From contig OZ038529.1 in assembly GCA_964036665.1 (NCBI GenBank), positions 13,276,060 to 13,340,059 of the forward strand: a stretch of 64,000 nt of DNA, given 5' to 3'. Below are positions 42,856 through 52,680 of the stretch, piece by piece. A program made the translations under genes and the position numbers. The notes under the pieces were generated by a model. That model ran no database searches. It was not told where the DNA came from and saw nothing but the letters and a program-made list of their open reading frames with translations. The DNA comes from Gordius sp. MW1 (taxonomy: Eukaryota > Nematomorpha > Gordioida > Gordea > Gordiidae). Within the stretch, counting starts at the first letter, position 1. Every line of letters begins with the position of its first letter.

Positions 42856-42866
42856 CTTCTTCTTCT
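42856..42866 (-). repeat. LINE 3' tail, AAG repeats
   Basis: Read on the minus strand, the stop codon TAA is followed by AGAAGAAGAAG and then the target duplication, so there is almost no 3' untranslated region. Short simple-repeat tails in place of poly-A, and very short 3' untranslated regions, are known for RTE elements. Confidence 0.85.
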
Positions 42867-44459
42867 TTATCGTGTTGGAAATCCCACAGACGTGGGGTAA
42901 GTTTTCAGCAGCCTCTTCCATCTGAGTCGCGTAAATGCCATGCCAATTTCCATTTGTTTGACGTCCATATCCTTTTTGACCAGTCGTTTCCAGGTGGCAC
43001 GTGGTCTGCCCCTTCCTCTTCTTCCAGGCACGTCCATCTCCAGCGTTCGCCGTGTGACATCGTCCTCTTCTCTTCGTAATACATGGCCGTACCACCGCAG
43101 TCGATTTTCTCTTAAGAAGTCCTTCGTCGCTTGTATACCCATCTTTGTCATCAAGGATTCGTTCGTCTTGCGATCCAGCTTGGTGTAGCCTAAGCTCCAT
43201 CGCAACATTCTCATTTCCGTGACTTGCAAAAGTTTCTCCTCCGCGGTGGTTACAGCCCATGTTTCGCTCCCGTAAAGCAAGACCGGTCGCACGATGGTTT
43301 TGTACGCCTTGCTTTTCAACCAAATTGGTATCTTTTTGTCACACATGACACCGGAGATGCTGCGCCACTTGAGCCATGCTTTCTTGATCCGAGAATGGAC
43401 TTCGGCGGTACATCCTCCCTCTTGATGTAATAGCGAGCCAAGATATGTGAACTTATCAACCTCCGTGTACATTGGACCGCCATTTTTGTGCATTTGCGGA
43501 CTACCGCCCATCGTTTGCATGTAAACCGTTTTCTTCTCGCTGACCTTTAACCCGAATTCCGAAAAACGTTCTGACCATTTTTTCGCCTGATGAAAAACCC
43601 CTTCTCTTGTTTCATCGCATAGGACAATATCATCGGCATATAGCATAGTCCAAGGGGCTGGCTTGTGCAAGTCCTTTGTTATTGTATCCATAATTAGATT
43701 AAACAAGAATGGGCTTAACGCTGACCCTTGATGTAGTCCAATCATTATTCGGAAGGGTTTCGTTTCTCCTACGGTAGTCCTAACAGATGCAACCGCGCCA
43801 TTATACATTTCCTTGATAAGTCGAACATATCCTTCGGGTATATTTCTGGCTCTAAGGGACCACCATATTAAGTCTCTCGGAACCGTATCGTAGGCCTTTT
43901 CCAAATCGATGAAGACCATGTGTAAGTTCTTTCTTATGTCACCATATTTTTCCATCGTCTGCTTCAACGCAAAGATTGGATCCATCGTTGATTTACCGGC
44001 CACGAATCCAAACTGATTGGGCGAGAGACAAACTTCGTCATTGAGCCTTTTCACTATCACCCTTTCTAGTAGTTTTAGTGAGTGGCAGGTCAACTTGATA
44101 CCTCTAAAGTTGCCACATTCCTGCGCGTCTCCTTTGCCTTTGTATATGGGTATGATAGTACTTTCCCTCCATTGGTCAGGGATACGACTCTCATACAGCA
44201 TAGCGTTAAATAGGCCTGTCATTATGTCGATTCCTTCTCCTTTGCACCCAAGCCAAGCTTCGATCGGTAAATCATCGGGACCTAGCGCTTTCCCTTTCCG
44301 CATCTTCGTTAGTTGCGCTCCTACTTCATAAGCCTGGAATGGTAAAACCAAGTTGGAGTTCGGTTCCACCCTCTCTAGCGGTCTTCTATCATTCGTTTTG
44401 TTCATCATATTTTGGAAATAGTCTTTCCATCTTTTGATGACTTCCTTCGGTTTGCACAA
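42867..44459 (-). CDS. LINE reverse transcriptase region (RTE clade)
   Basis: Makes cDNA from the element's own RNA at a nicked target site. The frame gives 530 residues counted from the first Met; that Met is probably not a real start, because coding similarity continues upstream in the same frame to the A8 run near 44,510. Visible reverse transcriptase blocks, in order: GKALGPDD near residue 56, IIPIYKGKGD near 102, NFRGIKLTC near 117, QFGFVAGKSTMD near 149, FIDLEKAYD with catalytic D185, GLHQGSALSP near 241, YADD with catalytic D276 and D277, GLKVSEKKT near 303 and FTYLGS near 337. The C-terminal part has LLYGSETW, MRMLRWSLG, RWYGHVLRR and GRRGRGRPR, as is common in RTE proteins. There is no zinc-knuckle and no RNase H. 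The stop lies 11 nt from the element's end. It is most likely the downstream half of a single RTE polyprotein of about 1,000 residues. Confidence 0.93.
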   Translation of the reverse strand: MCKPKEVIKRWKDYFQNMMNKTNDRRPLERVEPNSNLVLPFQAYEVGAQLTKMRKGKALGPDDLPIEAWLGCKGEGIDIMTGLFNAMLYESRIPDQWRESTIIPIYKGKGDAQECGNFRGIKLTCHSLKLLERVIVKRLNDEVCLSPNQFGFVAGKSTMDPIFALKQTMEKYGDIRKNLHMVFIDLEKAYDTVPRDLIWWSLRARNIPEGYVRLIKEMYNGAVASVRTTVGETKPFRIMIGLHQGSALSPFLFNLIMDTITKDLHKPAPWTMLYADDIVLCDETREGVFHQAKKWSERFSEFGLKVSEKKTVYMQTMGGSPQMHKNGGPMYTEVDKFTYLGSLLHQEGGCTAEVHSRIKKAWLKWRSISGVMCDKKIPIWLKSKAYKTIVRPVLLYGSETWAVTTAEEKLLQVTEMRMLRWSLGYTKLDRKTNESLMTKMGIQATKDFLRENRLRWYGHVLRREEDDVTRRTLEMDVPGRRGRGRPRATWKRLVKKDMDVKQMEIGMAFTRLRWKRLLKTYPTSVGFPTR

Positions 44460-44478
44460 CGTTCGTCCCTCTTCGCTT

Positions 44479-45855
44479 TTAATGACTTTCAGTGTCCCGA
44501 CATCTCGACTTTTTTTTCTCCCTAATCTTTGCGAGTTTATACATGACTATGTCGCCGCCCTTCGTATCGAGCTTGTTTGCCATCTCGGTGTAAGCCTTGT
44601 TCTTCGCTATCGCAACCGCCGTCTTAGCTTTGCGTTTCGCTTCACGATATGCCACGTAGTCTTCTCCTATCCTCGTTTTGTACCATCGTAGGTACAACGC
44701 CTTCTTTTCTTCTATAGCCCCTTTGACCGAGTCATTCCACCACCATAGTTCACGCTTGTGCGCTCTGCCGCCCTTAGTTCGTCCCAGGATTTGAAAGGCC
44801 GTTTCCTTTAGAACATTTGCAACGGTGTCCCACCTTTTGTTAATGTCGCCCCCCAAGCCTGCAACCTTCAAGAGCGGAGTTGCTCGAGCGTGAAACATTT
44901 CATTTGCACGATCATCCTTGAGCTTTTCATACTTTGTCCTTGGTGTGTAGACTTTTCTCCTCTCGGGAAAAATCTTTCGTGCTATATCGAGGACAACTGG
45001 CCGATGTTGTTTGGCGATTTCTTCCCCCGGTATAACCTTGCAATCTTTGACTTGCCACAAATTTTTGCGCTTCACTAGGATGTAGTCGACCTGTGTAAGG
45101 TGATCCCCACTGCTGTACGTTGCTAGATGTTCGGTACGCTTCTGAAAGAAGGTATTCACAATGGCCATATCGTAAGCTTGCGCCATCTGTAGTAACTTCT
45201 CTCCCTCTTTGTTCTTCACCCCATAGCCATGCCCGCCGTGATTTCGTTCGTACACGCCCCTTTCTTTCCCAACGTGCCCATTAAAGTCTGCTCCGATGAT
45301 GAGATTCTCGTCAGGCTTCACGTAGCGTATTTCGTTTTCGAGCTTCTCATAGAATTCGTCCTTCTCAATTTCGGAACATCCAACCTGGGGCGAATACGCA
45401 CAGATAACATTGACAAGGCCGCCTTGATCCGCCAGCTTTATGCACATCAATCTATCCGAGCATCGTTTGACTTCGACTACCTTGTCCTTATAGGAATCGC
45501 TAAGCACTATACCGACCCCGTTCTTCCGTGATGGGGAACCCGAGTAGTATAGCTTGTAACCATCTCCTAGCTCCCTGGCTTTTGTTCCATGCCATCGCGT
45601 TTCTTGTAGGCACGCTATGTGTATCCTTCGCCTTTTTAGCATCTGCGCAACCTCGATGCTCTTCCCCGTCAGCGTACCCACATTCCAGCTGGCCACTCTT
45701 GTCCGTTTGACAACTAGATTCCTTAACCGCCTTCGTTGTGAGTGAGGCGGTAACCCTTGTATACTTTTCACATTGCACGGGCGGATGATGCAATGCGCGT
45801 CGTTTGGGGAGGACGCCCTAGCATTCTGGTAAATTTTCGTATTTGAAGCTGCCAT
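44479..45855 (-). CDS. LINE APE-type endonuclease region (RTE clade)
   Basis: Nicks the target DNA to prime reverse transcription. The frame gives 458 residues. The start is supported by AACATGG context (A at -3, G at +4) about 91 nt from the element's 5' end. Endonuclease motifs are all present: SWNVGTLTG (N58), CLQETRW (E85), AYSP (Y154), GADFNGHVG (D190, N192), QVDYIL (D257) and KQHRPV (H284). Downstream is the RTE linker with ELWWWND near residue 369, then a lysine- and alanine-rich stretch that normally leads into the reverse transcriptase. The frame ends shortly after an A8 run (about 44,510-44,517). A one-base shorter run would carry on into the reverse transcriptase frame, reading through SRDVGTLKVIKSEEGRTLC. 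So this is probably one polyprotein split by a single-base homopolymer length change, either real or a sequencing artefact. Confidence 0.93.
   Translation of the reverse strand: MAASNTKIYQNARASSPNDAHCIIRPCNVKSIQGLPPHSQRRRLRNLVVKRTRVASWNVGTLTGKSIEVAQMLKRRRIHIACLQETRWHGTKARELGDGYKLYYSGSPSRKNGVGIVLSDSYKDKVVEVKRCSDRLMCIKLADQGGLVNVICAYSPQVGCSEIEKDEFYEKLENEIRYVKPDENLIIGADFNGHVGKERGVYERNHGGHGYGVKNKEGEKLLQMAQAYDMAIVNTFFQKRTEHLATYSSGDHLTQVDYILVKRKNLWQVKDCKVIPGEEIAKQHRPVVLDIARKIFPERRKVYTPRTKYEKLKDDRANEMFHARATPLLKVAGLGGDINKRWDTVANVLKETAFQILGRTKGGRAHKRELWWWNDSVKGAIEEKKALYLRWYKTRIGEDYVAYREAKRKAKTAVAIAKNKAYTEMANKLDTKGGDIVMYKLAKIREKKKSRCRDTESH
44510..44517 (-). other. A8 homopolymer where the two LINE frames meet
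   Basis: Eight T's on the plus strand (A8 in the element's direction). The endonuclease frame passes through this run and stops at 44,479-44,481; the reverse transcriptase frame is open from this same run onward. This is the only frame break I can see in the element. Ribosomal slippage on A-runs is possible, but a simple indel or base-calling error is more likely. Confidence 0.8.
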
Positions 45856-45946
45856 GTTGTTTGGAGTTGCTTTTTACAGCCGGCTTCCGACCTGACGCCA
45901 ACCCTCCACTTTTTTCACACGGACTTGGGACCGTCGTTGGTAGTGT
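45856..45946 (-). promoter_or_regulatory. LINE 5' leader / presumed internal promoter region
   Basis: These 91 nt precede the first Met of the element and begin directly at the target duplication. The leader is GC-richer than the satellite and contains GGTCGGAAGCCGGC. Non-LTR elements carry an internal promoter at the 5' end; none can be proven here. Its presence argues against strong 5' truncation, though a few missing bases cannot be excluded. Confidence 0.5.
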
Positions 45947-45964
45947 TTCTATGTGAAAGAGCAT
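45947..45964 (+). repeat. Target-site duplication, right copy (18 bp)
   Basis: TTCTATGTGAAAGAGCAT, next to the element's 5' end and identical to 42,838-42,855. It is followed by AAAAAAATATATAAAAG, so the first-strand nick fell between GAGCAT and the A-run on the plus strand. Confidence 0.9.
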
Positions 45965-46011
45965 AAAAAAATATATAAAAGTAAGCCAATTTGAGAATAC
46001 TATTATCCTCG

Positions 46012-47880
46012 ATTGACTTCCGAAAAGAGGTTTTAAGCTGCGAGTACTATCATTTTGACAAAAGACAACGTTTTATTGTTGCGATTATTTTGTTGTATCG
46101 CGACGTGAGTGCTTAATTTTTCAAAAATGTACTATGCGATCATGATTTCAAAGTAATATTTTTCTGATTCTGATAAAATTTTTACTTGGGATCATAGAAA
46201 CCACGTCTGAAAACGATAACTTTTATCGGATGAATACGGTTCAAAGAAAAATATGTTAAAAATTTTGAGTTATAAATATTTATTTTTTTGATTCTATGTG
46301 AAAGAGCATGAAAAAATATATAAAAGTAAGCCAATTTGAGAATCCTATTATTTATTTTTTTCGATTCTATGTGAAAGAGCATGAAAAAATATATAAAAGT
46401 AAGCCAATTTGAGAATCCTATTATCTCGATAGACTTCCGAAAAGAGGTTTTAAGCTGCGAGAACTATCATTTTGACAAAAGACAACGTTTTATTGTTGCG
46501 ATTAGTTTGTTGTATCGCAACGTGAGTGCTTAATTTTTCGAAAATGCACTATGCGATCATGATTTCAAAGTAATATTTTTCTGATTCTGATAAATTTTTA
46601 GTTTGGATTATAGAAACCACGTCTGAAAACGACAACTTTCATCGGATGAATACGGTTCAAAGAAAAATATGTTAAAAATTTTGAGTTATAAATATTTATT
46701 TTTTTGATTCTATGTGAAAGAGCATGAAAAAATATATAAAAGTAAGCCAATTTGAGAATCCTATTATTTATTTTTTTCGATTCTATGTGAAAGAGCATGA
46801 AAAAATATATAAAAGTAAGCCAATTTGAGAATCCTATTATCCTCGATTGACTTCCGAAAAGAGGTTTTAAGCTGCGAGAACTATCATTTTGACAAAAGAC
46901 AACGTTTTATTGTTGCGATTAGTTTGTTGTATCGCAACGTGATGCTTAATTTTTGAAAATGGCTCTATGCGATCATGATTTCAAATTAATAGTTTTCAGA
47001 TTCTGATAAATTTTTACTTGGGATCATAGAAACCACGTCTGAAAACGACAACTTTCATCGGATGAATACGGTTCAAAGAAAAATATGTGAAAAATTTTGA
47101 GGTAAAAATATTTATTTTTTTCAATTCTATGTGAAAGAGCATGAAAAAATATATAAAAGTAAGCCAATTTGAGAATCCTATTATCCTCGATTGACTTCCG
47201 AAAAGAGGTTTTAAGCTGCGAGAACTATCATTTTGACAAAAGACAACGTTTTATTGTTGCGATTAGTTTGTTGTATCGCAACGTGAGTGCTTAATTTTTC
47301 GAAAATGCACTATGCGATCATGATTTCAAAGTAATATTTTTCTGATTCTGATAAATTTTTACTTGGGATCATAGAAACCACGTCTGAAAACGACAACTTT
47401 CATCGGATGAAAACGGTTCAAAGAAAAATATGTTAAAAATTTTGAGGTAAAAATATTTATTTTTTTCAATTCTATGTGAAAGAGCATGAAAAAATATATA
47501 AAAGTAAGCCAATTTGAGAATCCTATTATCCTCGATTGACTTCCGAAAAGAGGTTTTAAGCTGCGAGAACTATCATTTTGACAAAAGACAACGTTTTATT
47601 GTTGCGATTAGTTTGTTGTATCGCAACGTGAGTGCTTAATTTTTCAAAAATGCACTATGCGATCATGATTTCAAAGTAATATTTTTCTGATTCTGATAAA
47701 TTTTTACTTGGGATCATAGAAACCACGTCTGAAAACGACAACTTTTATCGGATGCATAGGTTCAAAGAAAAATATGTGAAAAATTTTGAGGTAAAAATAT
47801 TTATTTTTTTCAATTCTATGTGAAAGAGCATGAAAAAATATATAAAAGTAAGCCAATTTGAGAATCCTATTATCCTCGAT
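46012..47880 (+). repeat. Satellite array right of the LINE, including two monomers with a 73-bp internal duplication
   Basis: Head-to-tail monomers resume. In two successive monomers the last part of the unit, from TTTATTTTTTTCGATTC to GAGAATCCTATTA (about 73 bp), is present twice; the extra copies lie at about 46,351-46,423 and 46,767-46,839. The monomer at 46,012 shares the rare GCGATTATTTTG / TATCGCGACG variant with the one near 42,281, which is two monomers away once the LINE is removed. No gene is visible. Confidence 0.88.
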
Positions 47881-50800
47881 TCACTTCCGAAAAGTAAGCT
47901 GCGAGAACTATCATTTTGACAAAAGACAACGTTTTATTGTTGCGATTAGTTTGTTTTATCGCAACGTGATGCTTAATTTTTGAAAATGGCTCTATGCGAT
48001 TATGATTTCAAAGTAATAGTTTTCAGATTCTGATAAATTTTTACTTGGGATCATAGAAATCACGTCTGAAAACGACAACTTTCATCGGATGAATACGGTT
48101 CAAAGAAAAATATGTGAAAAATTTTGAGGTAAAAATATTTATTTTTTTCAATTCTATGTGAAAGAGCATGAAAAAATATATAAAAGTAAGCCAATTTGAG
48201 AATCCTATTAACCTCGATTCACTTCCGAAAAGAGGTTTTAAGCTGCGAGAACTATCATTTTGACAAAAGACAACGTTTTATTGTTGCGATTAGTTTGTTT
48301 TATCGCAACGTGATGCTTAATTTTTGAAAATGGCTCTATGCGATTATGATTTCAAAGTAATAGTTTTCAGATTCTGATAAATTTTTACTTGGGATCATAG
48401 AAACCACGTCTGAAAACGACAACTTTCATCGGATGAATACGGTTCAAAGAAAAATATGTGAAAAATTTTGAGGTAAAAATATTTATTTTTTTCAATTCTA
48501 TGTGAAAGAGCATGAAAAAGTATATAAAAGTAAGCTAATTTGAGAATCCTATTATCCTCGATTGACTTCCGAAAAGAGGTTTTAAGCTGCGAGAACTATC
48601 ATTTTGACAATGACAACGTTTTATTGTTGCGATTAGTTTGTTGTATCGCAACGTGAGTGCTTAATTTTTCAAAAATGCACTATGCGATCATGATTTCAAA
48701 GTAATATTTTTCTGATTCTGATAAATTTTTACTTGGGATCATAGAAACCACGTCTGAAAACGACAACTTTTATCGGATGCATAGGTTCAAAGAAAAATAT
48801 GTGAAAAATTTTGAGGTAAAAATATTTATTTTTTTCAATTCTATGTGAAAGAGCATGAAAAAATATATAAAAGTAAGCCAATTTGAGAATCCTATTATCC
48901 TCGATTGACTTCCGAAAAGAGGTTTTAAGCTGCGAGAACTATCATTTTGACAAAAGACAACGTTTTATTGTTGCGATTAGTTTGTTGTATCGCAACGTGA
49001 GTGCTTAATTTTTCAAAAATGCACTATGCGATCATGATTTCAAAGTAATATTTTTCTGATTCTGATAAATTTTTACTTGGGATCATAGAAACCACGTCTG
49101 AAAACGACAACTTTTATCGGATGCATACGGTTCAAAGAAAAATATGTGAAAAATTTTGAGGTAAAAATATTTATTTTTTTCAATTCTATGTGAAAGAGCA
49201 TGAAAAAATATATAAAAGTAAGCCAATTTGAGAATCCTATTATCCTCGATTGACTTCCGAAAAGAGGTTTTAAGCTGCGAGAACTATCATTTTGACAAAA
49301 GACAACGTTTTATTGTTGCGATTAGTTTGTTGTATCGCAACGTGAGTGCTTAATTTTTCAAAAATGCACTATGCGATCATGATTTCAAAGTAATATTTTT
49401 CTGATTCTGATAAATTTTTACTTGGGATCATAGAAACCACGTCTGAAAACGACAACTTTTATCGGATGCATAGGTTCAAAGAAAAATATGTGAAAAATTT
49501 TGAGGTAAAAATATTTATTTTTTTCAATTCTATGTGAAAGAGCATGAAAAAATATATAAAAGTAAGCCAATTTGAGAATCCTATTATCCTCGATTGACTT
49601 CCGAAAAGAGGTTTTAAGCTGCGAGAACTATCATTTTGACAAAAGACAACGTTTTATTGTTGCGATTAGTTTGTTGTATCGCAACGTGAGTGCTTAATTT
49701 TTCAAAAATGCACTATGCGATCATGATTTCAAAGTAATATTTTTCTGATTCTGATAAATTTTTACTTGGGATCATAGAAACCACGTCTGAAAACGACAAC
49801 TTTTATCGGATGCATACGGTTCAAAGAAAAATATGTGAAAAACTTTGAGGTAAAAATATTTATTTTTTTCAATTCTATGTGAAAGAGCATGAAAAAATAT
49901 ATAAAAGTAAGCCAATTTGAAAATCCTATTATCCTCGATTGACTTCCGAAAAGAGGTTTTAAGCTGTGAGAACTATCATTTTGACAAAAGACAACGTTTT
50001 ATTGTTGCGATTAGTTTGTTGTATCGCAACGTGAGTGCTTAATTTTTCGAAAATGCACTATGCGATCATGATTTCAAAGTAATATTTTTCTGATTCTGAT
50101 AAATTTTTACTTGGGATCATAGAAACCACGTCTGAAAACGACAACTTTCATCGGATGAATACGGTTCAAAGAAAAATATGTGAAAAATTTTGAGGTAAAA
50201 ATATTTATTTTTTTCGATTCTATGTGAAAGAGCATGAAAAAATATATAAAAGTAAGCCAATTTGAGAATCCTATTATCCTCGATTGACTTCCGAAAAGAG
50301 GTTTTAAGCTGCGAGAACTATCATTTTGACAAAAGACAACGTTTTATTGTTGCGATTAGTTTGTTGTATCGCAACGTGAGTGCTTAATTTTTCAAAAATG
50401 CACTATGCGATCATGATTTCAAAGTAATATTTTTCTGATTCTGATAAATTTTTACTTGGGATCATAGAAACCACGTCTGAAAACGACAACTTTTATCGGA
50501 TGCATAGGTTCAAAGAAAAATATGTGAAAAATTTTGAGGTAAAAATATTTATTTTTTTCAATTCTATGTGAAAGAGCATGAAAAAATATATAAAAGTAAG
50601 CCAATTTGAGAATCCTATTATCCTCGATTCACTTCCGAAAAGTAAGCTGCGAGAACTATCATTTTGACAAAAGACAACGTTTTATTGTTGCGATTAGTTT
50701 GTTTTATCGCAACGTGATGCTTAATTTTTGAAAATGGCTCTATGCGATTATGATTTCAAAGTAATAGTTTTCAGATTCTGATAAATTTTTACTTGGGATC

Positions 50801-52680
50801 ATAGAAACCACGTCTGAAAACGACAACTTTCATCGGATGAATACGGTTCAAAGAAAAATATGTGAAAAATTTTGAGGTAAAAATATTTATTTTTTTCAAT
50901 TCTATGTGAAAGAGCATGAAAAAATATATAAAAGTAAGCCAATTTGAGAATCCTATTAACCTCGATTCACTTCCGAAAAGAGGTTTTAAGCTGCGAGAAC
51001 TATCATTTTGACAAAAGACAACGTTTTATTGTTGCGATTAGTTTGTTTTATCGCAACGTGATGCTTAATTTTTGAAAATGGCTCTATGCGATTATGATTT
51101 CAAAGTAATAGTTTCCAGATTCTGATAAATTTTTACTTGGGATCATAGAAACCACGTCTGAAAACGACAACTTTCATCGGATGAATACGGTTCAAAGAAA
51201 AATATGTGAAAAATTTTAATGTAAAAATATTTATTTTTTTCAATTCTATGTGAAAGAGCATGAAAAAGTATATAAAAGTAAGCTAATTTGAGAATCCTAT
51301 TATCCTCGATTGACTTCCGAAAAGAGGTTTTAAGCTGCGAGAACTATCATTTTGACAATGACAACGTTTTATTGTTGCGATTAGTTTGTTGTATCGCAAC
51401 GTGAGTGCTTAATTTTTCAAAAATGCACTATGCGATCATGATTTCAAAGTAATATTTTTCTGATTCTGATAAATTTTTACTTGGGATCATAGAAACCACG
51501 TCTGAAAACGACAACTTTTATCGGATGCATAGGTTCAAAGAAAAATATGTGAAAAATTTTGAGGTAAAAATATTTATTTATTTCAATTCTATGTGAAAGA
51601 GCATGAAAAAATATATAAAAGTAAGCCAATTTGAGAATCCTATTATCCTCGATTCACTTCCGAAAAGTAAGCTGCGAGAACTATCATTTTGACAAAAGAC
51701 AACGTTTTATTGTTGCGATTAGTTTGTTTTATCGCAACGTGATGCTTAATTTTTGAAAATGGCTCTATGCGATTATGATTTCAAAGTAATAGTTTTCAGA
51801 TTCTGATAAATTTTTACTTGGGATCATAGAAACCACGTCTGAAAACGACAACTTTCATCGGATGAATACGGTTCAAAGAAAAATATGTGAAAAATTTTGA
51901 GGTAAAAATATTTATTTTTTTCAATTCTATGTGAAAGAGCATGAAAAAATATATAAAAGTAAGCCAATTTGAGAATCCTATTAACCTCGATTCACTTCCG
52001 AAAAGAGGTTTTAAGCTGCGAGAACAATCATTTTGACAAAAGACAACGTTTTATTGTTGCGATTAGTTTGTTTTATCGCAACGTGATGCTTAATTTTTGA
52101 AAATGGCTCTATGCGATTATGATTTCAAAGTAATAGTTTTCAGATTCTGATAAATTTTTACTTGGGATCATAGAAACCACGTCTGAAAACGACAACTTTC
52201 ATCGGATGAATACGGTTCAAAGAAAAATATGTGAAAAATTTTAATGTAAAAATATTTATTTTTTTCAATTCTATGTGAAAGAGCATGAAAAAGTATATAA
52301 AAGTAAGCTAATTTGAGAATCCTATTATCCTCGATTGACTTCCGAAAAGAGGTTTTAAGCTGCGAGAACTATCATTTTGACAATGACAACGTTTTATTGT
52401 TGCGATTAGTTTGTTGTATCGCAACGTGAGTGCTTAATTTTTCAAAAATGCACTATGCGATCATGATTTCAAAGTAATATTTATCTGATTCTGATAAAAT
52501 TTTTACTTGGGATCATAGAAATCACGTCTGAAAACGACAACTTTTATCGGATGCATACGGTTCAAAGAAAAATATGTGTAAAATTTTGAGGTAAAAATAT
52601 TTATTTTTTTCGATTCTATGTGAAAGAGCATGAAAAAATATATAAAAGTAAGCCAATTTGAGAATCCTATTATCCTCGAT
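47881..52680 (+). repeat. Satellite array with 3-mer (about 1.03 kb) higher-order unit
   Basis: About 14 monomers. Three markers recur together: CACTTCCGAAAAGTAAGC, a 6-bp deletion (near 47,883, 50,633 and 51,657); TTAACCTCGATTCAC (near 48,209, 50,957 and 51,981); and GAAAAAGTATATAAAAG followed by TAAGCTAATTTGAG (near 48,515, 51,264 and 52,287). The last two sets are about 1,025 bp apart, a tandem 3-monomer duplication at about 50.6-52.7 kb, with an older copy about 2.75 kb upstream. GCATAGGTTCAAAG also recurs at about 1,025-bp steps. Confidence 0.85.

Larger units (their letters stand above)
42856..45946 (-). mobile_element. RTE-clade non-LTR retrotransposon (LINE), near full length
   Basis: A 3,091-bp insertion, minus strand, clearly less AT-rich than the satellite around it. 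In its own direction it has a 5' leader of about 91 nt, an endonuclease frame, a reverse transcriptase frame and a very short AAG-repeat tail. Order and motifs match the RTE clade: an N-terminal APE-type endonuclease directly joined to the reverse transcriptase, no gag-like first frame, a length near 3.2 kb, and a simple-repeat 3' tail rather than poly-A. It appears once in the window. The perfect 18-bp flanking duplication and long frames suggest a young insertion. Subfamily assignment would need comparison with a repeat library. Confidence 0.92.
42558..46011 (+). repeat. Satellite monomer interrupted by the LINE
   Basis: The monomer runs 42,558-42,855 and resumes at 45,965-46,011. Without the insert and one copy of the target duplication it is 345 bp, a normal length. 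The break lies in the A-rich part of the monomer, between GAGCAT and AAAAAAATATATAAAAG. Confidence 0.9.

Noticed and set aside
42727-43323. 198-residue minus-strand frame running from the LINE into the satellite
   Set aside because: Lies out of frame within the reverse transcriptase region and crosses the insertion boundary; a shadow frame.
42940-45710. Plus-strand open frames of 60-104 residues inside the LINE
   Set aside because: Antisense to strong endonuclease and reverse transcriptase coding sequence; no recognisable domains.
42856-45946. LTR element or DNA transposon as the identity of the insertion
   Set aside because: No terminal repeats, no transposase, integrase or protease; the APE endonuclease plus reverse transcriptase with simple-repeat tail fits RTE.
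46182-46798. Two 66-residue minus-strand frames beside the LINE
   Set aside because: Created by the 73-bp internal duplication in satellite monomers, not by a gene.
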